64,000 bases of DNA from Liopterus haemorrhoidalis (taxonomy: Eukaryota; Arthropoda; Insecta; Coleoptera; Dytiscidae): positions 177,694,071 through 177,758,070 of the forward strand of contig OZ020611.1 in the NCBI GenBank assembly GCA_963971575.1, in the 5' to 3' direction. Of this stretch, positions 22,856 to 33,460 are shown piece after piece. Below the pieces are notes generated by a model. The model saw only the letters and a program-made list of their open reading frames with translations. It had not been told where the DNA came from and searched no databases. The stretch's first letter is position 1, and each line of letters opens with the position of its first letter. The position numbers and the translations under genes are program-made.

Positions 22856-23818
22856 TCAGGTCTGGGAAAAAGTTCGTGGCGTTTTTGCCGATAGACGGCG
22901 CCAATTGCAAATAACTCAAGAAACACAGATCGCAGCGACACCACTAAGCGCTCGTTGGATAGGTGACAGTTCGAGCGTTACTTTGAGTGTCTAAACATCA
23001 AAATTTGTGCAGTGGTTGGAAAGTTGTTTGCGTTTGAAAATGGAGAAGAGTAATGAAAAATGCGCAATATTATTACAACAAAGGGAAGAACGCTGCGCAG
23101 GTTTGTGAAAAAGTTTGTGCTGTGTACAGTGAAGGTACTTTATCAAAATCTGCTACGCGGAAATGATTCGCTCGCTTTCGTTCTGGTAATTTTATTGTGA
23201 AAGATGACTCACGCTCTGGTCGTCCGATCAGTGAAAAAGTTGATGAAATTCTTGAAAAAGTCGTGCAAGATGGGCATATCAGCAGTGCCGGTATATTGGT
23301 ACGGAGCTAGGCATTGACCATAAAACTGTTTTGAACAATTTACGAAAAGCTGGCTACAAAAAGAAGCTCGATATATGGGTTTCTCGTGAGTTGAGCGCGA
23401 AAAACATGATAGACCGAATTAACATCTGCGATGCACTGCTGAAACGCAGTGAAATTACCACACACTTCTTTGATGACCCGTTAGAAACTGCGAGAGCTTG
23501 TTTGGGAAATTTAGTTGCATCCACCGTATAGTCCAGACTATCGGCACCCTCTGACTATCACCTATTCCGATCTCTGCAGAATTATCTCATTGGAATTAAG
23601 CTGGTTTCAAAAGAAGCCTGTGAAAACCACTTGATTCAGTTTTTCAACCAGAAACCACAGAAATTCTTCACCGATGGCATCATGGCTCTACCCGAAAAAT
23701 GTCGAAACGTTGTCGATAATAATGGAGCATATTTGGTTTAAATAAATTCATTTTTACGCTACAACAAAACCAGTTGAATTTTACTAATAAAACGGCACGA
23801 ACTTTTTCCCTGACCTGA
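22856..23818 (+). mobile_element. Internally deleted mariner
   Basis: Ends TCAGGTCTGGGAAAAAGTTC + GTGGCGTTTT and, inverted, TCAGGTCAGGGAAAAAGTTC + GTGCCGTTTT, with TA on both sides (22854-22855, 23819-23820). At 963 bp it is shorter than the usual 1.3 kb. Confidence 0.85.
23040..23741 (+). pseudogene. mariner transposase missing its catalytic middle
   Basis: Frames give an N-terminal HTH region ('NILLQQRKNAAQVCEKVCAV'-like with frame changes), 'DDSRSGRPISEKVDEILEKV', 'GTELGIDHKTVLNNLRKAGY' and 'KLDIWVSRELSAKNMIDRI'. Just after 'DALLKRSEI' the sequence jumps to the C-terminal part 'SAPSDYHLFRSLQNYL' and 'FFTDGIMALPEKCRNVVDN', ending TAA at 23739-23741. The segment with the first two catalytic aspartates is gone; only the third (PSDYHLF) remains. 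Stops and frameshifts are also present. It cannot be active but could be moved by a related transposase through its intact ends. Confidence 0.8.
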
Positions 23819-23892
23819 TATCTAAAAGGCGCCCTCGTGATCCAGGCGCCTGGAGCGATCGCTCCATTGCTCCATGCCACCGCACGGCCCTG

Positions 23893-25687
23893 GTCACGCC
23901 GGTTTTTATCGAATTGCTATTCTGAACGAAAGTTTCCGTGCACATTATTGCTGAAAGTTAGAGCAGGGAGGAGGGAGAACAAATTCTAAACATCACTTGA
24001 ACCGAGGAAGGACAGAAATTCAAAAAAAAAAATCACAAGGTAAGTAAGAATTTCGATAAAAAAAATTTAACTTATTTTAAGGGTGGGCACAAGCACAAAA
24101 TAAAATCACCGGAGGATGAGATAAGTAAAAATTCAAGAAAATATGCAGAGGGCACGGGAGGGCAAAGATTCTAAAAATTACTTAAACCGGTGGTTTACTA
24201 TGGCTGATCACATCGTGATTATATTCACAGAGTGTCAAAATGTGGATTATTCAAATTTGCATGCAATAAATAGCCTCCAATGTATAGTAGACTACTATAT
24301 TTTAAAAAATCGCACCTAATATAATAATCAAATTCACTGAAAGCCAACTAGTTCTTGGGATTTTATATGTAATTGTTCTACCCATTTAACCTTTAGAAAA
24401 ATGAAATTTTACCTTTGTCGTGTAAAAATAAATTAGTCGGGTTTTTATATTCCTCCCGTTCACGGTTTATGTTTAATTTTGTACTCACATACACGGCCCG
24501 CAATACATTAAGTTCACGCGGAACACGTTTTACCCTTCATGATCCCCTAAAATTTACGTCCCGCGCCCATGTTGACTAAGAAATAATTGCAAAGGGTTTT
24601 CTAGGGTTCTGTGTTAATCTCAAATGGAATCAGTGGACGTAAATGTTCATTCCGATATATACGAACATCACAGCAGCTTTGAATTTAATACTAAATTCCA
24701 AAAATCGTACTTAAAAATTGATACTTTACCGTAAATTAATATTTCTGGAAAGAATGGGTTCTGGCGAAAGATGTAGATAACCATATCTCATTAAAAGAAA
24801 TTCTTTATCTTTTGGATCGCATGCTGTAAACTTCTTTGGAACTATTTTCACAGCCTTTGTCAGACTTTTCTGCTGGTTATTGAAAAACTTCGACTGCCTT
24901 ATAAACTTGAGGTTTTGTACACAAAATGCGGATTTTATACGATTCAGTATACGTTTCATCGTTAAAATGATCCTAACGTTGATATTTGTTAATGAATTTC
25001 TGGTTAAATTTCAATTTTGTTTGTATATTTTCCTTCAGATTTTTTATAAATTTTTGTTTAGTAATTTTTATTAGTTTATTTTAAATGTATATTAATTTTT
25101 CGAACGAACGGCAATTTTCCAGACAGATTCTACAACTAAAATTTTAAATAGAAAATATAAATAGTATTACTAAGCAACGCCACTTCAGTTTCTCGGAATT
25201 TATTTATTCATTTTTTTTACCAGCAGTCTCCGTTTATCGCATTCTAATTTCCTTAATTTTCTATCAATACGGTCACCTGATTAGATTTCTGCTAGCCATA
25301 GCTTCATCTCTCTCACTCTACCATGATTTTATCCAGTAGGGGGGCAGCCGTCCCCAGATATAATAATTTAAAATTTTAGAAAACTAAGTGCCTGGTGTAG
25401 GCTCTAGACTGGGCAAACTAACGGCGAGATGGTGAGATTGGGCACTGAGCATTTGTAATTTCAGAATATTTCGAATTGTAAAATATCGAAGCGAAATTGA
25501 ATGCCCGCCTTCATATTTTGAAAATTATATTGTTATTTTTATAAAAAAAAAAATTATGTACCCCTACTAATATTTCCTTGTACCCACTGGCCCCCGCAAA
25601 TTTAAAAAGCTGGTGTCGCAACTTTTTTTGTAGATATGACCAAGAAACCAAGAAAACTGATTTGTCATTTACTTTTGGAAATATATA
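23893..25687. other. Non-coding DNA
   Basis: No gene recognised. At 23960-24190 a degenerate short repeat recurs (phrases like GAGGGAGAACAAATTCTAAA + CATCACTTGAACCG and GGGAGGGCAAAGATTCTAAA + AATTACTTAAACCGG); a related phrase pattern lies at 32790-32930. Open frames at 24726-24959 and 25511-25741 match nothing known to me. Confidence 0.4.
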
Positions 25688-26720
25688 CGAGGGGCGGTTG
25701 AACAGAACTTTTTCGGCAAAACTCAATTTATTTCTCAACATATTCTCCTTTTAGAAATATATACTTCGTCCAACGATTCTCCAATTTTTCGATGCCCTCC
25801 GAATAATACGATTTCTCGAAATTCTCAAAATAGGTCTCTGTTTCAGCGATGGCCACCTCAATTGACTCAAATCTCTTACCACCGGGCCATTTTTTCAAAT
25901 TTGGAAATAAATAATAGTCGCAGGGGGGCAAATCTGGCGAATATGGGGGATGAGGAACCAATTCATAGCGCAATTCATGGAATTTTACCATTGCGACTGC
26001 GCCCTTGTGGATCGGTGTATTGTCCTGGTGGAACAACATTTTTTTCTTCGCCAAATGCGCCCGTTTTCGTTTCAAATTGGCGTCGAATCGGTCCAACAGC
26101 TTTGCATAATATACGCCCGTGATCATTATGCCCTTTTCCATGTATTCGATGTGAATGATACCGTGCGCATCTCAAAAAACTGAGGCCATGACTCTGTTGG
26201 CCGACAAACCCACCCTGCCCTTCTTCGGCGTCGACTCGCCAGGAGCAGTCCACGGTTACGAAACGGCACAAAAAGTCCTTCTTATCGCGGTTGAACATCG
26301 CCAAACATTCCTTCGAAATGGTCTGACGATCGCGTTTGTTGTCGACTGAGAGCAAATGCGGCACCCATCTAGCAGAGAGCTTCCTCATTCCCAATTATTT
26401 ATGCAAAATGGTGAGCACCTGCTTTGTCACTCGTCGATTATCATTCCATGGATTATATCTACCATTTCTGGCGTGGCTTTTTTGAACGGCCTGGACGGTC
26501 ATAATCAAAAATGCTCTTGCGACCGCGTTTAAATTCAGCTGTCCAATATTTAATTATTGATATCGTCCCCATAAACATCGTTTAATTCGGTGTTGCCTCA
26601 TCGTTCGTTTTCTTTTTCAAAAATAAGTTTCTAATCACTGCACGATATTCAATTTTATTCATTTTTGTAAAAATGCAAAAGTTGTTCGCTTTCAATAACT
26701 GCCAAACATAAACTAAATGA
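25688..26720 (-). mobile_element. mariner element, 5' end lost
   Basis: The 3' end shows the terminus ACGAGGGGCGGTTGAACAGA at 25688. The matching 5' terminus is missing; past about 26720 the sequence becomes GC-rich gypsy-derived DNA. The transposase occupies 25728-26662. Confidence 0.8.
25728..26662 (-). pseudogene. mariner transposase, frameshifted
   Basis: Begins with ATG at 26662 ('MNKIEYRAVIRNLFLKKKTN') and shows in order 'EFKRGRKSIFDYDRPGR', 'GMRKLSARWVPHLLSVDNKR', 'FLCRFVTVD' (first catalytic D), 'GIMITGVYYAKLLDRFDANL', 'MLFHQDNTPIHKGAVAMVKF' (second D) and 'LVPHPPYSPDLPPCDYYLFP' (third D; usual PSDYYLF is PCDYYLF). It ends 'TKYIFLKGEYVEK' at 25728. Frame changes near 26590, 26430 and 26140-26260 and a deleted stretch after the first D make it inactive, but the C-terminal 137 codons are open. 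Confidence 0.85.
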
Positions 26721-26734
26721 CGCAGACCCGGCGC

Positions 26735-27659
26735 GGCATCACCGACCTCGCTACATGATGCACGGGCCGCCGCCAGCTCCCCGCTATATAAGAGATGGGC
26801 CGCCGCCCGCTCCTCGCTACTCCAGGGACGGGCTGCCGCCGGCTCCACGCTACGCAGCACGGCAAACGCTGGCTCCGCGCCACACGAGTGACGGTCTACG
26901 CCCGACTCAAAAACGACAGCCTCTGGCCCCCCGCTACACCAGTCCTGCTAGCCAACAACAAGATAGTCGGGGCCCGCCACAGGCTCCAACACTCCCAGCG
27001 TGCCGATTCTGTTCGGAGAGACACTTGCACCGTGGCAGTTCGGTCGCTGATCAACATTTTGCAGCACGGAGGTTCGCCGCGCCCTTTTCACAAATGCCAA
27101 AAAATGAGTAAGGGGCCTCGGGGATAGCTTGGCCCTTTACGCCATCGTAGGAAAAAAGCTACCCACAATTAACGTGCGTGTTAACGGGAGAGATGCCTTA
27201 GTGCACGGGCCCTACTGGACAATGCCGCCGCATACAACTGGAATGATGTCGCAGGACGTCCTGGCAGGTACACTGCACACGTTCACGAAGGCATACATAG
27301 ACGACATCGTCTGCTCAGCCTCACACGAGGGGCATCTTCGGTATCTAGCGCTCATGCAGGAGTATCAACGGCAAGGCGCCCAGGCACAACACCACCTGGA
27401 CAGGTTGCGCGAGCCGCCCAACCCCGAGAACGTCCTTCACCGAGACGCTCTGATGGAGCGCAACGGCCTGCTGTGGTACATTGCCAATCCAGGACAACCA
27501 GCACCCCTCTACGTGCCGGAAACCATCCGTCCACGAGTGTTGAAGTTCCACCATGACGAGGCAGGCCATCCTGGCCGCGAAGGAACGTACCGAGCCATTG
27601 CCCAGCGCTACCTAAGTCCCAACCTCGACCAGGAAGTACTTCGCCAAGTACAACGTTAA
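26735..27659 (+). pseudogene. Ty3/gypsy relic: gag and internally deleted pol
   Basis: Markedly GC-rich against its AT-rich neighbours. The first half encodes tandem proline-rich units (APRYxRDGxPP, five or six times from 26755) followed by 'CRFCSERHLHR', which looks like a retroviral-type zinc knuckle that has lost its last Cys. The open frame 27129-27659 is a chimera of pol pieces. A protease-like 'INVRVNGRDALV' comes first, then 'AYIDDIVCSASHEGHLRYL' (the YxDD reverse-transcriptase box), then 'VLKFHHDEAGHPGREGTYRA' (the HHCC integrase zinc domain). The sequences between these pieces are deleted. No LTRs were found. Confidence 0.7.
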
Positions 27660-28140
27660 AACATAACATATAAAATACAAACTATGAAAACATAACATAG
27701 ATCAGCATTTATGCTGATGGCTATTCGCCCTTATACAGGGGGCAGAGTATAGTAACTACAATATTGAAAATTCTAGGTAGAGCTACTCTACTACCCCTAT
27801 TTTCAAGATTGATCTTATTTATAATTTAAATATTTTCTAAACTAAGAAAACATAACATAGATCAACACTTATGCTGATGTTAATTCGCCCTTTTATGGGG
27901 GGCAGTGTATATTAAGTACAATATCGAATATTCAGCGTAAAGTATCGCTACTACCCTATTTTCAAAATTGAACTTATATATAGTTTAAACTAAACTAAGT
28001 AACATAGATCAGCACTTTTGCTGATGTCAATTCGCCCTTATACAGGCGGCAGGGTATATCGAGTAAAATTGTGAAAATTTAATATAGAGTTTCTTTACTA
28101 CCCCGATTTTCAAGAAAAACTTATCTAATTTAAATATTTT
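27660..28140 (+). repeat. Outlying diverged satellite units, three copies
   Basis: Three tandem units of about 155 bp start near 27688, 27846 and 27999. Each contains AACATAGATCARCAYTTNTG + CTGATG, TTCGCCCTTATACAG-like sequence, a GGGGGGCAG...GTATA segment and ATTTTCAAGATTGA. They are shorter, diverged relatives of the 237-bp satellite of 33-40 kb, in the same orientation, 5 kb outside the main array. Confidence 0.75.
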
Positions 28141-28336
28141 CTAAAAAAAAGAAAGTATTGGACTTACAACCAAGTAACTTATATATAACACCATGGATAC
28201 CAAGTAAAAAATATAAAATAATATGTAAAATATATGTTATGTCATGTGTTACAATGTCTGCATCATATTAGTGCCTAAATATATTACTGCTATACTGCTG
28301 TTTATATTCCTATAGGTTATGGGCCCAGCACGCTTC

Positions 28337-29262
28337 CACTGCGCTGACAGAAGGGAAAACTCTTCAAGATTGGCATGAAAAGTTTGGTCATTTAAATGAG
28401 AAAACTTTGTTAGATATGGCTAAACGCGAATTAGCAATAGGTTTAAATATTGGAAATAAACAAAAATTAAATACATGTGAGGTATGCATGAAAGGAAAAA
28501 TGAGCCAAAAACCTTTTGTATCATCGACAACAGAAAGAACTAGATACCCTCTGGAAATTGTTTATAGTGACTTATGTGGTCCTATGAGAACCAATTCTAT
28601 TGGTGGTAGTCGTTATTTTATAACATTTATAGATGATAAAACTCGATGGTGTGTAGTAAAATTTTTAAAAAACAAAAATGAAGCACTCGCAGCTTTCAAA
28701 CATTTCAAAAAGGAAGTAGAAAATCTGCAAGGAAGAAAAATCAAATATTTCCAGACGGACAATGGGACGGAATACTGTAATCTTAAATTTGATGATTTTT
28801 TAAAAGAAAGTGGAATAAAAAGAAGGTTATCAGTCACTTATACACCAGAACAAATGGATGTTGCAGAAAGAAAAAATCGGACATTAGTCGAAATGGCAAG
28901 ATGTTTGCTAATCCAATCTGGTCTATCGGAAAATTTTTGAGCGGAAGCAATACCTGCCGCAAATTACATAAGGAACAGATGTTCATCAAAGTCGATAAAT
29001 GGTCAAATGCTTCTTTCTTTATGGTATGACAAACGTCCAATTGTGAGCTACTTTAGAAAATTTGGTAGCAAAGCATTTGCATTAAATAAAACTCCAGGAA
29101 GAGGAAAATTTCATGAAAAAGCTGAAGAATGCATTTTCATTGGATATTCTGAAACGTCCAAAGCGTATAGATTATGGTCTATAAAAGATCGTAAGGTTAT
29201 AATACGAAGAGATTTATCTCACTTCCGAAATATAAGTGATAAGCGAAAAAAACCGTTCTCAC
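28337..29262 (+). pseudogene. Ty1/copia integrase fragment
   Basis: Catalyses retrotransposon DNA integration in intact relatives. The frame starts in the GAG-pre-integrase region ('EGKTLQDWHEKFGHLNEKTL', then 'CEVCMKGKM', the H...H...C..C zinc site). It runs through the integrase core: 'EIVYSDLCGPM' (D), 'YFQTDNGTEYC' (D) and 'YTPEQMDVAERKNRTLVEM' (E, with 35 residues between the last two). A Trp-to-stop change (TGA at about 28938) follows 'SGLSENF'. Reading resumes with 'AEAIPAANYIRNRC' and the C-terminal 'YFRKFGSKAFALNKTPGRGK', 'KAEECIFIGYSETSKAYRLW'. No reverse transcriptase, RNase H or LTR is present. The end runs straight into a tandem repeat. Confidence 0.8.
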
Positions 29263-29760
29263 TTCTCACTTCCGAAATATAAGTGATAAGCGAAAAAAAC
29301 CGACCTCACTTCTCACTTCCGACATATAAGTGATAAGCAAAAAAAAACCGTTCTCACTTCTCACTTCCGAAATATAAGTGATAAGCGAAAAAAAACGACC
29401 TCACTTCTCACTTCCGACATATAAGTGATAAGCAAAAAAAAACCGTTCTCACTTCTCACTTCCGAAATATAAGTGATAAGCAAAAAAAACCGTCCTCACT
29501 TCTCACTTCCGAAATATAAGTGATAAGCGATAAAAACCGACCTCACTTCTTACTTCCGAAATATAAGTGATAAGCAAAAAAAAAACAAAACACCCTCACT
29601 TCCAAAATACAAATGAGGAGCAAGAAAATGTCCTTACAAGTGATGAGCAAAAAAACAGGTCCTCACTTCCAAAATATAAGTGATGACCAAAGAATAAAAA
29701 GATCCTTACAAATAATGAGCAAAGAAAAAGGTCCTCACTTTCAAAATACAAGTGAGTGAC
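29217..29760 (+). repeat. About 47-bp tandem repeat fused to the copia fragment
   Basis: Seven or so near-identical units of CTCACTTCTCACTTCCGAAA + TATAAGTGATAAGC + GAAAAAAACCG lie at 29217-29590. Looser units (CCTCACTTCCAAAATAYAAG + TGATGAGCAAA) follow to about 29760. The first unit overlaps the last codons of the copia reading frame ('RRDLSHFRNISDKRKK'). Related units occur at 14550-14680. Confidence 0.8.
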
Positions 29761-29853
29761 GGCCACGTTCCCTTGCCCCGATGCCAGGCCGTTTCTACGA
29801 CTCTGCCCAGGACCCCGGAAATTTTCCCCGGCTACCCCCTCCCTTCTCTTGTC

Positions 29854-31310
29854 GGGCCTGTATATAAATATATAATATTAAATGTAAAGGATAGTTACCA
29901 ACATTCTGCTGAACTTCCGTAAGCAGCATTTCTTAAAACGTGCCTTGTATTCGACTATTTGTAGTCGATATTTCTTTTGTGTCAAAAGGCCTGTAATCAC
30001 ACTAAATCAACGTTAACATAAATAAATACCAGAAATAATAAACCTGAAAATCTAAAAATAAATACAACAGATCAGAGTTAAGTACCTATATATAAATATT
30101 TAATAATAAATGTAAAGGATGAGTCTGTTGCTGTCAGACTAATTTACCTATATTCTGCTCAATTTCAGTAATCAGCATCCTTAAATCTTCTTTTGTAAAC
30201 AACTCTTGTCAGTCGATTTCTCTTTCGTGTCAAAAGATCTGTAATGACAATGAATCCATGTTAACATAAATAAAGAACCTAAAATTCTGAAAACCTGGAA
30301 ATAAATACAGTGAACCAGATTTATATACATATGTATATATAAATATTTAATAATAAATGTAAAGGATGAGTCTGTTGCTGTCAGACTAATTTACCTATAT
30401 TCTGCTCAATTTCAGTAATCAGCATCCTTAAATCTTCTTTTGTAAACAACTCTTGTCAGTCGATTTCTCTTTCGTGTCAAAAGATCTGTAATGACAATGA
30501 ATCCATGTTAACATAAATAAAGAACCTAAAATTCTGAAAACCTGGAAATAAATACAGTGAACCAGATTTATATACATATGTATATATAAATATTTAATAA
30601 TAAATGTAAAGGATTAGTACAGACTAATCCTTTACATATAAATATAGATAAATAAATATAGGTATTTTAGTCTGATAGCAACAGTGCTATCAGACTAAAA
30701 TACCTATATTCTGCTCAATTTCAATAAGCAGCATCCTTAAATCTTCTCTTGTATTCGACTCTTTGAAGTCGATTTCTTTTTTGTGTCAAAAGGTCTGTAA
30801 TGACACTGAATCAATGTTAACATAAATATAGAACCTATAATCCTGAAAACCTGGAAATATATATAAATTATAATAATAAATATAAAGGATACGAGTCTGT
30901 TGCTATCAGACTAATTTACTTGTATTCTGCTTAATTTCAGTAAGCAGCATCCTCAAATTTTCTCTTGTATTGGACTCTTTGTAGTCGATGTCTCTTTTAC
31001 GTCGAAAGGTCTCTAATTACACTAAATCCATGTTAACATAAATCAGGAACCTAAAAGCCTGGAAATAAATGCAACAGACCAGAGTTATATATATAAATGT
31101 AAAGGACAAGTCTGTTGCTGTTAGACTAATTTATCCAAAATCTGCTCAATTTCAGTAAGCAGCATCCTTAAATCTTCCCTTGTATTCGACCCTTTGAAGT
31201 CGATTTCTCTTTTGTGTCAGAAGGTCTGTAATGACATTGAATCCGTGTTAACATAAATAAAGAACCTAAAATTCTGAAAACCTGGAAATAAATACAGTAC
31301 TCCAGAATTA
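29854..31310 (+). repeat. 247-bp satellite, about six units
   Basis: Units begin near 29886, 30112, 30359, 30606, 30880 and 31100 with GTAAAGGATGAGTCTGTTGC-like sequence. They continue with TTCTGCTCAATTTCAGTAA, CTTTTGTGTCAAAAGRTCTG and AATCCATGTTAACATAAATA. Units from 30112 and 30359 are practically identical with a period of exactly 247 bp; outer units are diverged. This family is distinct from the 237-bp satellite. Confidence 0.85.
30604..30707. repeat. Two adjacent hairpins inside the 247-bp satellite
   Basis: A perfect 15-bp stem (ATGTAAAGGATTAGT, 30604-30618, with 30623-30637) and a perfect 23-bp stem (30658-30680 with 30685-30707) each enclose a 4-nt ACAG loop. Neighbouring units lack both, so the inverted copies arose within this unit. 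Confidence 0.8.
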
Positions 31311-31389
31311 TATGTCCAGGTTATTATGCAGCACCTTCTTTAAATCTTTCCTCTGTGTCACAAGGTCGGCCTTCGTCGGTTGTTTTTCA

Positions 31390-31860
31390 GTGGATATTCA
31401 TTAGAATTCACTGGGAATTCTACTACGACCACTTCTGTAAGTGTCTTCTTCTGTAAATGTCATCCCGCTATAAAGGTTGGCCACTAAAATAGCAAACTTA
31501 ATTTTGGATGATACTGTCTTGAATAGATCTATGCTGGAGATTCCGAACCATTCTCTCAAATCCCGTAACCATGGTATTTGAGCCTTCCTGCCGATCTGTT
31601 TCTTCCTGCCACTTTTGTTTCCTTCCATGATTAACTGTAGATGGTAGTTATTATTGGGCATTAAATGGCCCAGATATTCGTATTAACCTTTTTAATTTGG
31701 AACATACGCTGTAGAATTGTTCTCATCTTGCTGAGGACGTCTTCGTTATCCGTTCTGCTGGTCCACGAAATTCTCAATATTCTTCTGTAAAGTCCCATTT
31801 CGAAGACATCTTAACTATTCAGTTACCGTACAGGCCTCTAAACCATACCATACTACTGTA
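31390..31860 (-). pseudogene. Non-LTR retrotransposon ORF2 C-terminus
   Basis: The minus strand gives 'VWYGLEACTVTE' near 31850-31815, 'LRISWTSRTDNEDVLSKM' near 31780-31725, then 'NNNYHLQLIMEGNKSGRKKQ', 'IPWLRDLREWFGIS' and 'FAILVANLYSG' (31655-31460). This is the conserved tail of many insect and vertebrate LINE ORF2 proteins (LYGCETW..., RILRISW.D..TN..., YxLLQLI.EGKI.GKR..GR....WLR..R.W.GI). Frameshifts and stops are present. Confidence 0.7.
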
Positions 31861-33039
31861 AAGATGTAGCATTTCACTAATCGAAACCTTAATTTGATTG
31901 GCAAGTGGTGGTGTTTCTCATCTCTACGAAGCTGTTGACCTTATAACGATCTAAAACAGACTGAGCAGAAATATTAGAGAGATTATATTGACTGGAAAAT
32001 AATGTTGGAGGACGTGCCATGTAAGAATTTGTAGCATTCGGGTGGCAAGGTGTTTTTAACCACTGATCGTCGATAATATCTAATCGATCCACGAAAGTTA
32101 TAAGATCAATATACGACTAAACATGAATTAAACTTGAATAGAAAATTAGAATTTTTTATAAGCTTCTTTGGTCCGACTCCGATAAGATAAACCTCTACGA
32201 CATGGCACGTCCGAATTCAAGTCGGCTCGTTGATAAGACAATAAATAAATATAGTAAAAATTATATTCAAAAAGATATTTTCACCCGTTTGTCTAAAAAA
32301 TTAAATGTTTTATCAGACAGCCTTCACATGTCTGGCAAGGCAGAGCTATAATATATTCTAAAACCTAAATAAAGGCATTTGAAACTGTTTGTATGCCTGG
32401 CTGAGCTGTTTCATTTAAGCAAAAGTCTATCAAAATCCTCTAAAGCAAATCCAGTTGATCTTGGCATCTCGACATCCAGAACAGACCTAAAATCAAAAAA
32501 CAGATTTAACAACTGTATCAACAATAGAAGGCCCTGGCACTTTTAAAAAAATGTGGCGCCTACTCAGAAGCGTACTGGAACAAAAATGTGAACCGACAAA
32601 TTTTAGTGGCATCCAGCCCATTGCCGCAATATTGGTACCCTGTATCAGAACTAGGGGCGTACTCAGAACTATCTCTTAGGGGGGAGGGCTCACATATATG
32701 AAAGCTTACTAAACTAATTATAAACCAATCCCGTGAGAAGCTATAGAATTTCAAAAATTCATTTGCAAACAAGGAGGCTGCACTGTTAAAACATACTCGG
32801 AGACGATGAGGTTGAAATCCAGAAAATCACGCAAGGATAGGGGAAAGTAGAAATTCGTAACTCACTAAGTCACCCGAGGACGGGAGCTAGAATATCAGAA
32901 AATTAATTGAAGTCTGTGGCGCTGAATTTATAAGTTTCACGCTTGGTCTGGTAGATGAACAGAAGGGTAACTTAAGAGGTGTACTGACGTCAAATCTCCC
33001 TCAAATACAACATAACCCAGTTTCAAAATTGAACTTATA
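31861..33039. other. Non-coding DNA
   Basis: No gene recognised; a minus-strand frame at 31889-32092 has no known relative. A G-rich patch TCTTAGGGGGGAGGGCTCAC (32674) resembles patches at 14.7 kb and 48.6-48.85 kb. Degenerate phrases at 32790-32930 resemble 23960-24190. Confidence 0.4.
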
Positions 33040-33460
33040 TCTAACGTAAATAGGTACTAAACTAAGAATACTTAATATAGGTCAGCACATGCTGATATAA
33101 ATTAGATCTTATACAGAGAGCGCAAGGCCTTAAGTACTATCTTAATCATATAACATAGGTCAGCACATGCCGATGTTAAATCGCCCTTATAAAAAGAGCG
33201 CAATGTCTTAAGTACTATCTTAACAACGTAACATAGGTTTAGAACATGCTGATGGTACTTCGCCCATATGCAGAGAGCGCAATGTCTTAAGTAAAATTTT
33301 GAAAATTTTAATTTCGTCTGTAAGACCTCAATCCATTCTAAGGCAAAAACTGCCACGAACCAACGTCAGGTCTATCTTAAATAAAAATTGCAGTTAACTG
33401 ATAACCGCTCATTTTCAAAATTGAACTAATATATAACGGAAATGTGTCCTTAACTAAGAT
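33040..33460 (+). repeat. Degenerate outer edge of the left satellite array
   Basis: Truncated units of about 78 bp (near 33080, 33158, 33237) carry only the part from ATAGGTCAGCACATGCTGAT to GAGCGCAATGTCTTAAGTAC. The full-length pattern begins after 33300. Edge decay of this sort is normal for satellites. Confidence 0.75.

Larger units (their letters stand above)
21704..23892. mobile_element. hAT-type element with perfect 8-bp duplication, carrying nested insertions
   Basis: Ends CAGGGCCGGGCGGTG and, inverted, CAGGGCCGTGCGGTG. The 8-mer GTCACGCC flanks it exactly (21696-21703 and 23893-23900). GGCGCC-containing subterminal sequence appears at both ends (21726 and 23829, 23843). The 2,189 bp include a MITE (22048-22373) and a deleted mariner (22856-23818). 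Its own sequence shows no transposase, so it was probably non-autonomous. Confidence 0.85.

Noticed and set aside
26755..27127. Proline-rich repeat protein gene
   Set aside because: Two overlapping frames exist in the same strand and the sequence leads into a zinc-knuckle remnant and gypsy pol pieces; it is better read as decayed gag.
33102..33356. Open frame sharing KIVLKTLRS and SACADLCY phrases with 49505-49735, as if two related genes
   Set aside because: Both are translations of the satellite monomer in the same relative frame; each monomer carries a fixed in-frame TAA.
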